The notes beneath the pieces are model-generated. The model was not told where the DNA came from. It saw only the letters and a program-made list of their open reading frames with translations, and ran no database searches. This document shows positions 31,414 through 39,200 of a stretch of 64,000 nucleotides of DNA, in pieces. Origin of the DNA: JBFIHF01 sp964411125 (lineage in GTDB: Bacteria; Myxococcota_A; Bradymonadia; Bradymonadales; Bradymonadaceae); assembly GCA_964411125.1 (NCBI GenBank), contig CAYPJU010000015.1:1-64000 (forward strand). Direction: 5' to 3'. Made by a program: the position numbers and the translations under genes. Positions within the stretch are counted from its first letter, which is position 1, and each line of letters starts with the position of its first letter.

Positions 31414-34065
31414 TCAGAGACCGCCGAGCTTCGCTATCCGAGCGAGGCGCTTTTCGTCGACCCACCCGAGCTCCGCCAACAGGGGGTGTGCGAGTGCGAA
31501 GTACTTCTTCGCCTCGGCGCGTTCGCCGCGCACCAGATGAAGCTCTGCGAGCTCCTCGTAGACGAACCCGTCGGGGGCGCCGGCAGCATCCCATTCCTTT
31601 TCCAGTGCCTGCTGGATCGCGAGCGCATCGTCGTAACGCCCCACACTTCGCATGGCGCGCGCCACCGACCACTTCGCGACCCGAAGGGGCTTCACCTCGC
31701 CCCGCTCTTCCCGCCAGGCTTGTGCGCGTTCGAAGACTTCGAGCGCCTCGTCGAACTCGCCGGCATCATGAAGTGACCAGCCTATGTTGTTGTAGAGCGC
31801 GCCGAGCCACCGCTTCGCCGCAGGATCGTCGGACGTCTCGGCGAGCTCGAGGGCCCGCTGATTCCACGCCATCGCGGCGTCACCCTTCTCGGCGATCCCC
31901 ATCATGTGTGCCGCATCCACCGCGAGCCCATCGATGCCGGCACGCCGTGCCACCTCCCAGGCGAGGGTGAAATGCGGCTTCGCCTTCTCGGGCTGCTTCG
32001 CCGAGTTGAAGGTACGTCCGCGCTCGAGGTGATACCGGACCTCGACGACCGGCTCGCTCGTCCGGAGCTGAGCCTCGACTTCGTCGAGGGTCGCGTGAGC
32101 CTCTTCGAAGGCTCCGCGAAGGGAATGCGTCCTCGCGATCTGCGTGACGAGCTGCCGGCGATACGTCGGATGCTCCTTCACCACGTCGGTCTGCAGGAGC
32201 GCTTCGAACTTCGCGTGCGTCGCCGCCGGATCGTCGAAGTTCCAGATGTCGCGAAAATCGGGAAGGCCGGACGTCGATGTCTTCATGCGCTCCACCCAGT
32301 CGGAGATGTTGGCCTCGAGAATCGTCAATGGAACGGCACCTCGCGCGTTCACCGCGTCGTTGTAGCGCTTCAGGCTGTGCGCGTCCCCAAGCGCTTCGCG
32401 AGCGTTGGCGCGCAGTTCTTGAATCTTCATCCGCCCCACCATGTAAGCGAGTGCCTGCCCGGGCCACGCGATGTAGCGGTCGATCTCGTTCGCGATCTCG
32501 TTCTCGGGCAGGGCGACGCTCTCGCTCATGAACTCGATCGCGCGCTGGCGACTCCACCCGCGAGAATGCAGCCCCGTGTCGACGACCAGACGCGCGGCGC
32601 GCCATGCCTGGTAGTTGTACATCCCGAATCGCGTGAGCGGGTCACTGTAGAGCCCGAGCTCGTCGGCGAGCATCTCCGCGTAGAGCGCCCACCCCTCGAC
32701 GAACGCCGTCTGGCCGGCGTTGCGCCGCCATATGTGAACGTCGGGGAGCTCCTGTGCGAGCGCGATCTGCAGATGGTGGCCGGGGATCGCCTCGTGGAAC
32801 GCCAGCGCCTCCAGGTTGAAGAGCGCCCGGGTCTGCGGATCGACGGTGTTCACGTAATAGTAGGCGGGGCGCGACCCCTCCTCAGGGGCGGAGTAGTAGT
32901 ACGCGGCCGGTGCATCCTTGGCGCGATGAGGCTCGATCGGCCGCACCTCGACGGGCGTCTTCGGGAGCCTTCCGAACGCGCGAGGCATCGCAGCTTTCGC
33001 ACGCTCCACCACCGCCGTGTTCTTTTCGAGGATCTCCTGCTCGGTCGTCGCCCAGTTGGCCCGTGTGGCGGACACGAACTCCATCACTTCGCGGGCGGTC
33101 GGGTCCTCCATCCCGAGCTCGATCCCGACCTGAACCATCCCCGCGTGCAGACGAGCCAGCTCTTCGAGACCTCGCTCGTGAAGCTCGTCGGCGGTATAGC
33201 CGGGCCCGATGTGACGCTCCATGCGCGCGGCGTAGCACTCCTCGCCGGTGGGAAGATCGGCGATCCCTCGATCGGGGCGCGCCGCGGGCAACACGACGTC
33301 ACGCAGGACGTCTCGGTAATCACGCAGAGCGGGCATCACCACGGTCTCGATCGCGCCGCGCAGCCCCGAATCGTCGGGGGCTGCGACGCCGTCGGCCAGG
33401 TTCAGCTTCAGCATCGGGTTTTCGTCGAGCGGCGTCTCCAGAAACTCGTCGAGTTGCTTCAGCGCGCGACCGAGGTTGGTCTTCGTCGGCGCGTAACCGT
33501 TCGCCACCCCTTCCTCGAGCTGCTCCGTGATCTGCGCGACCTGTTTCGCCGTCGCCCGGTATCGCTTCTCGAGGTTCTCGACGTCCTCGTCGTTTCGGAT
33601 GGTGAAGAAGACGGGCATCATCGGGTAGTCGACCTGGGGACCGCCGAGGCCGTCGACCTCCCACCACTCGCCGCGACAGACCTCCTCGGCCCGCATCTGG
33701 CGCGCCGCGAGCTGCACCATCGCCTGGGTGTCGCGATCCATCGGCTCGAGGTCGTCCGCTGGCAATGCAGCGACCTGCCGCGCCAGCTCCTCCACCTTCG
33801 CCAGATGCTCCTCCCTCGCGCTCTCCGAAAGGTCCGTGAGCCGGTCGTCGTAGCGACGCACCCCCTCGTAGGTCGCCCAGGTTGGATAGCGACGCATGTT
33901 CAGCTGCCACAGCTCGTCCAGCAGCGCGTCCAACTGCTCGCCGGCCGACAACTTCTCGACGGTGTGAGCCGGAGCCCCCACCGGTTTCGCCGTGCGACAC
34001 GACACCCCGCCCAGCGCGACACACATGGGGACCAGCCCCACGGCAATGCAACGATAGATCTTCAT
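31414..34065 (-). CDS. DUF885 peptidase-like lipoprotein fused to a TPR domain
   Basis: An 883-residue exported protein. The leader ends with a lipobox-like G-V-S-C (Cys 23). Residues of about 40-600 are a DUF885 domain, with the zinc-binding H-E-A-I-P-G-H-H-L-Q near 422, related to carboxypeptidase-like metalloproteases. The last ~250 residues are tetratricopeptide repeats (for example A-L-E-V-F-E-R-A-Q-A-W-R-E-E). DUF885 proteins are normally about 580 residues and lack TPRs, so this is a fusion. The Shine-Dalgarno AAGGAG precedes ATG 34065; the longer frame to 34548 runs into transposon DNA. Confidence 0.88.
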   Translation of the reverse strand: MKIYRCIAVGLVPMCVALGGVSCRTAKPVGAPAHTVEKLSAGEQLDALLDELWQLNMRRYPTWATYEGVRRYDDRLTDLSESAREEHLAKVEELARQVAALPADDLEPMDRDTQAMVQLAARQMRAEEVCRGEWWEVDGLGGPQVDYPMMPVFFTIRNDEDVENLEKRYRATAKQVAQITEQLEEGVANGYAPTKTNLGRALKQLDEFLETPLDENPMLKLNLADGVAAPDDSGLRGAIETVVMPALRDYRDVLRDVVLPAARPDRGIADLPTGEECYAARMERHIGPGYTADELHERGLEELARLHAGMVQVGIELGMEDPTAREVMEFVSATRANWATTEQEILEKNTAVVERAKAAMPRAFGRLPKTPVEVRPIEPHRAKDAPAAYYYSAPEEGSRPAYYYVNTVDPQTRALFNLEALAFHEAIPGHHLQIALAQELPDVHIWRRNAGQTAFVEGWALYAEMLADELGLYSDPLTRFGMYNYQAWRAARLVVDTGLHSRGWSRQRAIEFMSESVALPENEIANEIDRYIAWPGQALAYMVGRMKIQELRANAREALGDAHSLKRYNDAVNARGAVPLTILEANISDWVERMKTSTSGLPDFRDIWNFDDPAATHAKFEALLQTDVVKEHPTYRRQLVTQIARTHSLRGAFEEAHATLDEVEAQLRTSEPVVEVRYHLERGRTFNSAKQPEKAKPHFTLAWEVARRAGIDGLAVDAAHMMGIAEKGDAAMAWNQRALELAETSDDPAAKRWLGALYNNIGWSLHDAGEFDEALEVFERAQAWREERGEVKPLRVAKWSVARAMRSVGRYDDALAIQQALEKEWDAAGAPDGFVYEELAELHLVRGERAEAKKYFALAHPLLAELGWVDEKRLARIAKLGGL

Positions 34066-34224
34066 GCAAGCTCCTTCGTCCGCCGTGAATACCCGCCCCG
34101 CCACGAACTCGTCAACGGCGCCCCGCGCTCGCGTTACGCGACTCGCGCGTCGGCCCCCCCCCCCGGCGCGGCTGGACCAGGTCCCTCGCCGTTGCCCCGG
34201 TCCGGGGTGGCACCGGGGCAAATG

Positions 34225-34366
34225 CCGGGCCGCGTGGGGGAAGATTGGGTGGGGGAGGCTGTGACCCGTTGGGTTGGCTTTCTGCGTCCGGGGGCGGCCG
34301 GGGCAGAGCTGTGCGTCTCGGGGCGAGGAGTGCGCTGAAACCGAGACGGGAGCGGGCTGAGGGAGC
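34225..34366 (-). repeat. Conserved 3' flank of RAYT element, copy B
   Basis: Immediately after the transposase stop, this DNA matches 55-205 of the window in several blocks, including an identical 18-mer at 34260-34277 (reverse complement of 146-163). The remaining stretch to the lipoprotein start (34066-34224) holds no gene. Confidence 0.6.
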
Positions 34367-35644
34367 TCAGACCGCGCGGGTTTCGGCGATGAGGGGGCGG
34401 CCGCGACAACGGACGTTGGCATAGCGGCGAAGGTTGTAGGTTCCGTAGGGGAAGACGACGGAGAAGTCTCGGGCGGCAGCCCAGCGTTTGCGGGCTTCAC
34501 GGTGATTTCTCCGCCAGGTGACGAGGCCCGCCATCGCGGTGGCGACATCGTCGGGGTTGCCGACGAACTGTTGGCGAGTGGACGAGGGCTTGCGGCGCCG
34601 TTTCTTGCGGGTCATTACGATGGTATCGGCGAGTTCCTGGCGGCGTTTTTCAGACAGACCCGGGACAGCTTCGATCCCCTCGATCTCGAGCAGCGAGGTG
34701 ACCGAGCGGTCGGGACTGTCGAGCACCTTCTGCTTGACCAGAGCCGCCGCACCAAAAGCCTTCTTGCCGCGCTTGTGGCGTAGCTCACGGAAGAAAGCCT
34801 CCCCCTCCGCGATGTAGTCATCGTAGCGGCGGCGAACCTCTTCCAGCCGTTCGCGGCTGATGATGCCCTCCCAGTGGGTCGGGCGCGGCTTCTTGCGGTC
34901 CCCCGCCTCGTACTCCTCGCGGGCGCGCCGGATCCGACGATCCAGTGCGATGACCTCCGGCTTTCTGGGCAAGAGGATGCCGCTCTCGGTGCGGCTCCAG
35001 CCCGCCTCGTCCCACTCCTCGGGGGGCGGCAGCATGACCATCGTGGCGGTTTTCCCCCAGTTCTTGAACTGCCCGCTCGGCGCAGGGACCGTGACGAACC
35101 GACCCCAGTGGTGGGGTCCGAACCACGCGTTCGGGTAGTTCTTCAGCTTCGAGACGAGGTTTGCCTTCAAGGGGTTGAAGAGCCCGTAAAGCACCGTCCG
35201 CGCCTGGGTGCCGACCCCTAGCCTCTGGAACAGAGTCTCCAGCGCTTCCGCGACGTGGAGGTCCCAATCGTCCGCGTCGGCGGGCGGGGGCTCGCTCGGC
35301 ACGAAGGCGGAGTTGAGGACCACCGGATCGTGCGTGCGCTCGTCGCGGTCCCAAACCCCGTGTTCGAGGCTGTGATCTTGCTTGAGCTCGGTGCCAAGTC
35401 CGCCGTGAAACGCGCAGTGAAACGCACCGCGGTCCGCGCGCAGGTCCGTTCCCGTCGTGTGGTGGTGATTGCTCATCATCATGACCGACGTCAGCACGAC
35501 GCCGCTCAACTCCGCCGCGCGAGCGACGTGAAAGCGCGCCAGCTTCTCGGTCCGTGGACGCGGCGCCAGCAAGTACATCCCGTCCCTGGTCCCTCGCCCG
35601 GCGTGAAAGAAATCGCCGTATCGCACCATCTTCGGATAGTTCAT
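34367..35644 (-). CDS. REP-associated (Y1/HUH) transposase-like protein
   Basis: A 425-residue protein with RAYT features. N-terminal R-x-R followed by an L-S-G-V-V-L-T segment leads to M-S-N-H-H-H-T-T-G-T-D-L (about 58-69), the HUH-type metal site region. A later Y-G-L-F-N-P-L-K-A-N-L-V-S (about 150-162) matches the family's Y...NP-R-A-L block holding the catalytic tyrosine. The length is about twice that of typical RAYTs because of a long charged, Arg-rich C-terminal half. RAYTs mobilise short palindromes in the genome. It is flanked by an inverted repeat at 35665-35760 and by a conserved 3' flank also found at the window start. Confidence 0.75.
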   Translation of the reverse strand: MNYPKMVRYGDFFHAGRGTRDGMYLLAPRPRTEKLARFHVARAAELSGVVLTSVMMMSNHHHTTGTDLRADRGAFHCAFHGGLGTELKQDHSLEHGVWDRDERTHDPVVLNSAFVPSEPPPADADDWDLHVAEALETLFQRLGVGTQARTVLYGLFNPLKANLVSKLKNYPNAWFGPHHWGRFVTVPAPSGQFKNWGKTATMVMLPPPEEWDEAGWSRTESGILLPRKPEVIALDRRIRRAREEYEAGDRKKPRPTHWEGIISRERLEEVRRRYDDYIAEGEAFFRELRHKRGKKAFGAAALVKQKVLDSPDRSVTSLLEIEGIEAVPGLSEKRRQELADTIVMTRKKRRRKPSSTRQQFVGNPDDVATAMAGLVTWRRNHREARKRWAAARDFSVVFPYGTYNLRRYANVRCRGRPLIAETRAV

Positions 35645-35647
35645 CGA

Positions 35648-35669
35648 CCGTCTCTTCGGAATAAGACGG
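35648..35669 (-). promoter_or_regulatory. Hairpin just upstream of the transposase start codon
   Basis: On the minus strand CCGTCT (complement of 35664-35669) pairs with AGACGG (complement of 35648-35653) around a 10-base loop, ending three bases before the ATG at 35644. It would hinder ribosome access; transposase genes are often kept low this way. The role is inferred. Confidence 0.4.
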
Positions 35670-35760
35670 CCCCATTGCCGTCCCCTTCGTTATCGGCAGC
35701 GGCCCGCGAGCGTTGCGAAGTTTTGTACTGAAGGGTGCGATGGGACAGCAATGGTGCGGC
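35665..35760. repeat. Imperfect inverted repeat beside the RAYT gene
   Basis: The left arm at 35665-35684 (core CCCATTGCCGTCCC) matches the reverse complement of the right arm at 35742-35760 (core GGGACAGCAATGG) with two mismatches over the 14-base core; the centre is 57 bp. REP-like palindromes beside RAYT genes are their usual substrates. Confidence 0.5.
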
Positions 35761-35819
35761 CCCGAGGCCATTCCGTCCGTCCACTTGCCGTCCTTGCGCT
35801 GGTGCCTCATGCTGTCGCC

Positions 35820-36665
35820 ATGAAGAAACGAGGAAAAATCCGAATGGGGGACGCCGTCTCCGCGATCGTCGTGAGCACTTCCCCTCTGCGCGTCGAGCTC
35901 GGCGGTTTCGAGACGGAGTTGACGGTTCCGGACCACGAAACCCTGTCGCCCGGGGACGAGACCTTCGTGCTCGTGGAGGACCTCTTCCTGGCGGACGGCA
36001 AGCTCGCCATCGAGGCGACTCGATCCGGGAGCGACTTCGTGCGCGCTCTTCTCGCCGCAAACGTCCCGGCGGTCCGCCTGGGCAAGGTGTTCATCATGCG
36101 CGCGACGCGCATCGATGGCGTCCGCACCAAGGTCGCGCTCGCGTCCTCGCTCCCCGATTTCGATCCGATTCGAGCATGCGTGGGCGAACGCGGCGAACTG
36201 ATCCGGAAAGTCGTGGAGGCCCTGGGCGGAGAACGAATCGACCTCGTCCCCTATGACGCCGACCCCGTGCGTTTCGTCTGTAACGCACTCGCACCCGCCG
36301 CAATCAAGCGGGTGCTGGTGGACGATCAGGCCAAAGTGATGGAAGTCATCGTCGACGACGCCGACATCGGGAGTCTGGCATCCGAAGACCGCGCTCAGAT
36401 CCGGCTCGCCGCGACGTTGACCGGCTGGCGGCTGGAGGTTGCCTCCGAAACGGAGCAGGAGCAGAAGCTACGAACTCTCCGCGACCAGCTGCTCGGCTTT
36501 CCGGGGGTGACCGACGAGATCGTGCACACGCTCTTCGCCCGCGGCTTCACCCAGCTCCGGCTCATCGCTAACTCCGACCCCGCCGCGCTCGCCGCCGACA
36601 CGCAGATTTCTCCGCAGGCCGCGAAAGTCGTCGTCGACGCCGCGAACGTTCGCCTCGGCGGCTGA
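35820..36665 (+). CDS. NusA-like protein without the NusA N-terminal domain
   Basis: A 281-residue protein. Residues of about 95-160 align with the NusA S1/KH1 region: V-G-E-R-G-E-L-I-R-K-V-V (KH GxxG loop), G-G-E-R-I-D-L-V-P-Y-D and N-A-L-A-P-A. A second KH-like segment follows (to about 215) and a helix-hairpin-helix-like end. The N-terminal RNA-polymerase-binding domain of NusA is missing. It may bind RNA as a NusA paralogue; a role in transcription is an inference. ATG 35844 (with GAGGAA upstream) is an alternative start. Confidence 0.7.
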   Translation: MKKRGKIRMGDAVSAIVVSTSPLRVELGGFETELTVPDHETLSPGDETFVLVEDLFLADGKLAIEATRSGSDFVRALLAANVPAVRLGKVFIMRATRIDGVRTKVALASSLPDFDPIRACVGERGELIRKVVEALGGERIDLVPYDADPVRFVCNALAPAAIKRVLVDDQAKVMEVIVDDADIGSLASEDRAQIRLAATLTGWRLEVASETEQEQKLRTLRDQLLGFPGVTDEIVHTLFARGFTQLRLIANSDPAALAADTQISPQAAKVVVDAANVRLGG

Positions 36666-36674
36666 CAGACTCCG

Positions 36675-38231
36675 TCAGGGGAAGACGCGCACATACACGT
36701 CGTCGAACACTTCGCCCACGGGGTTGTTTCGCGCGTCCTGCCAGACCACGACGTTGTCCCATACCTCGGGGTAGAACTGCCCCCCGGCGACCGCGGTGAG
36801 TTGTTCTTCGGTCTCGCTCCCGAAGTCCCACGCATAGAGCTCGTACCCCATCGTCCGGTAATCCTCCCACACGAGGCGCGTCTCCCAGATCGCCAGATCG
36901 TCGGGGTCCTGCACCGCCACCGGTAACTCCGACGGCGCGACATCGTCGGCCGTCCCGGGTACGCCGTCGGGCCCCAGGTCCATCGTCCAGATGTCGGGAT
37001 CGAGCCAATTCCCACCTCGCGCGTCGAGCCACGCGACCCTCGTTCCCCACACGACCGGCGAGTGTTGTTCGTTCGGGTCGCTCGTGAGCCTCGTGGGGCC
37101 AATGTCGTCCGCAGTACCCCAGGTCCCGTCGGGCCCGAAGTCGAGGAAGTAGACGTTCGAGTCGCAGTCCGCATCGCACACGCCGTCGGCATCATCGGTC
37201 ATCGACGTGTAGACCACCCGCACGCGGCCGTCCTCGCCCACGTGCACCCTGGGCGCGGTCTGATCCTTCAGCTCTTTCACGAGCTCGAGCTCCCCGCCGT
37301 CGTCCGCCGTCCCGAACGTCATGTCCCGGCCGAGGTCGTACCCGTAAATGTCCCCGTGCGTCGTGTTTCCGCGGTTTCGGTCGTCCCGCCAGACGATCAC
37401 GTGCCCGTCGATCTCCAGCCCGTATTGCCCCTCCGGGTCGTTCGTCACGCGATGGGACTCGCCGGTCTCGACGTCGTAGAGTCCGACCTCGGGGTTGTCC
37501 CCGTAGTTGTCCACGTACACCACGTTCTTCCCCCAGATTCGTGGGTTACCCTGCCCACGGGCATCTTCGGTCACCTTCGTCAGTAGCAACCGGTCGAGGT
37601 CGAACAGCACGATGTCGTCCGCCCGGCCGCCCTGCTTCTCCTGGGCGAAGACGACCGACCGCCCCCACACGTCGGGAGTGTATTCGTACCCGTCCGTCGT
37701 ACGCGTAATCTGGTACTCGCCGAAGACGTCGACATGGTGCGGCTCGCCCCGCGGGTTCGTGACAGGCGACGTCACGACACAGTCAGCGAGCTTCGCCTCG
37801 AGCCAGTAGTCGAGGCCAGCGAAGGTGATGATGACCGGTGGAATCGCGATATGCCACGACCCGCCTCCCGCGTCCGTCATGTCGATCGCCGTGAAATCCG
37901 ACTCGAACCCGCGTCGGTAGTGCAACGTCACGGTATCGGGATTCGGATCGAGCTGGGCCACGATGTCGAGCGCTCCTCCGATCTCGAAGGTCGCCGCCGG
38001 CGCATGCGCCAACCGCAATGAGCACCCCTCGTCGAGATCCCGAGCCGTCGCGTCCACGGAGCGGCCTCCGTCGCCCGTCCCCGCATCGAACTGCTCAGCG
38101 TCGCGCGCTGTACCGCGCATGTCCTGTTCGGCCCGCGGGTCGTCCCCCACGTCGGCGCGTTCGCCGGAGGAATCGGAACAATCGCCGCAGCCGGCGAGCA
38201 GGAGGAGTAGGAGCGAAAGCGATGATCTCAT
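36675..38231 (-). CDS. TolB-like beta-propeller lipoprotein
   Basis: A 518-residue exported protein. The leader ends in L-L-A-G-C (Cys 15). An acidic linker follows, then a small beta domain (about 75-165), then propeller-type repeats from about 180 (Y-T-P-D-V-W-G-R-S-V-V-F, N-P-R-I-W-G-K-N-V-V-Y, H-S-P-V-V-W-G-T-R-V-A-W, Y-P-E-V-W-D-N-V-V-V-W), i.e. seven or so blades of TolB type. Several blades carry G-T-A-D-D loops. It is a surface or periplasmic protein of unknown ligand. Confidence 0.8.
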   Translation of the reverse strand: MRSSLSLLLLLLAGCGDCSDSSGERADVGDDPRAEQDMRGTARDAEQFDAGTGDGGRSVDATARDLDEGCSLRLAHAPAATFEIGGALDIVAQLDPNPDTVTLHYRRGFESDFTAIDMTDAGGGSWHIAIPPVIITFAGLDYWLEAKLADCVVTSPVTNPRGEPHHVDVFGEYQITRTTDGYEYTPDVWGRSVVFAQEKQGGRADDIVLFDLDRLLLTKVTEDARGQGNPRIWGKNVVYVDNYGDNPEVGLYDVETGESHRVTNDPEGQYGLEIDGHVIVWRDDRNRGNTTHGDIYGYDLGRDMTFGTADDGGELELVKELKDQTAPRVHVGEDGRVRVVYTSMTDDADGVCDADCDSNVYFLDFGPDGTWGTADDIGPTRLTSDPNEQHSPVVWGTRVAWLDARGGNWLDPDIWTMDLGPDGVPGTADDVAPSELPVAVQDPDDLAIWETRLVWEDYRTMGYELYAWDFGSETEEQLTAVAGGQFYPEVWDNVVVWQDARNNPVGEVFDDVYVRVFP

Positions 38232-38304
38232 CGGGACAGAATGCGTTTCGTGGCCCTGCGCTGCAACTCGGTCGACTTCGACCCGCCAACCTTCGGCCCT
38301 GTGG

Positions 38305-38868
38305 TCAGAACCCCTCCGGAGGCACCACGTGCCGAAGCTCCGCACCGGAATCGACCGGGACACAGGCGACCACTTTGCCCGGCGGGGCCTGGATGATCGT
38401 CGCAGCCTCGCACTGGTCCGGCCCGACCGTGAAGACCGCTTTCTCGGTGATTCCGTCGAGGCTCGCACCGATCGCGTAGGTCCCTACCTCGAGATCGAAC
38501 CCGAAGACGTCGATCAAGTCGAGCATCGCGTTACAGCCGATCCGCCAGTTCCCCGACGAGTTCACGTCGACGACCGACCATTCCTCGGTCTGGGCGTCGA
38601 AGCGCCACAGCGAGTCGACCGCGTAGCGAGGCTGCGCCTGGTCGTCCCCCTCGCAAATGGGGCTCATCGGGGGGAGGTAGACTCGCGTGCGCCCCTCGTA
38701 CCAGTTGTAGGTCAACTGATTCGGCGTCGCGGTGTCGGGGGTATCCGCGGGGGCTGGCTCGGAAACGTCCGGCCGGGGCTCGACCGGCGTGGGGTCGGCG
38801 GACGGCTCCGGCTTGGAGGCACACGCTCCAGCGAGGCAGACGACCGTGGTCATCAAGATGTATCGCAT
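38305..38868 (-). CDS. Small hypothetical lipoprotein
   Basis: A 187-residue protein with a 16-residue leader ending L-A-G-A-C (lipobox), a Pro/Thr/Asp linker to about 48 and a compact domain with four Cys residues (C-E-G-D-D, I-G-C-N-A, D-Q-C-E-A, V-A-C-V-P) that may form two disulfides. No family is recognised. It lies 73 bp upstream of the beta-propeller lipoprotein on the same strand and may be cotranscribed with it. Confidence 0.75.
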   Translation of the reverse strand: MRYILMTTVVCLAGACASKPEPSADPTPVEPRPDVSEPAPADTPDTATPNQLTYNWYEGRTRVYLPPMSPICEGDDQAQPRYAVDSLWRFDAQTEEWSVVDVNSSGNWRIGCNAMLDLIDVFGFDLEVGTYAIGASLDGITEKAVFTVGPDQCEAATIIQAPPGKVVACVPVDSGAELRHVVPPEGF

Positions 38869-39152
38869 TTTCTCCTCTACAATGATCTGGAGGCTCGAGG
38901 CCGGCGTCGTGGCCCCGCGCTCACTCCTGTCACGTTCCGCGGCGAGTATTCTCTGTCTCGCCGATCACATCAACGCTCCCGAGCGTCAGCCTGTTTCACG
39001 ACGAAGCAACGCGAGCAGGGGCGTGGATGCCACGTCAGGTGGCAACTCGAGCCGCGAAATGCCAGATCGGACGAAGCCGCCCCCCGGGCGGCCCTTCGCC
39101 CTTCCCCCGAGCACGGGCAGTCTTCCGAAGTCAGGGGTCGAAACCAGTGGGG

Positions 39153-39169
39153 TTGGCACGCATGCTGCT
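39153..39169 (+). promoter_or_regulatory. Putative sigma-54 promoter
   Basis: TTGGCACGCATGCTGCT has the invariant GG (39155-39156) and GC (39167-39168) separated by exactly 10 bases and a good -24 element (TGGCACG). Transcription would begin near 39180, about 20 bp before the start codon of the following lipoprotein gene. The 332-bp gap (38869-39200) holds no gene; a GC-rich hairpin at 39076-39092 is its only other feature. Confidence 0.45.
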
Positions 39170-39200
39170 CTACACTGCCCGAATCGGGTAGAGGACCATC

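Noticed and set aside
31906..34338. 810-residue plus-strand ORF opposite the DUF885 gene
   Set aside because: High-GC shadow frame; the minus strand has signal peptide, catalytic motif and Shine-Dalgarno.
36675..38468. Longer start at 38468 for the beta-propeller lipoprotein
   Set aside because: The extension is Arg-rich without features and hides the clear signal peptide beginning at 38231.
39076..39092. GC-only hairpin between divergent genes as a terminator
   Set aside because: It lies between two divergent start regions and has no U-tract.
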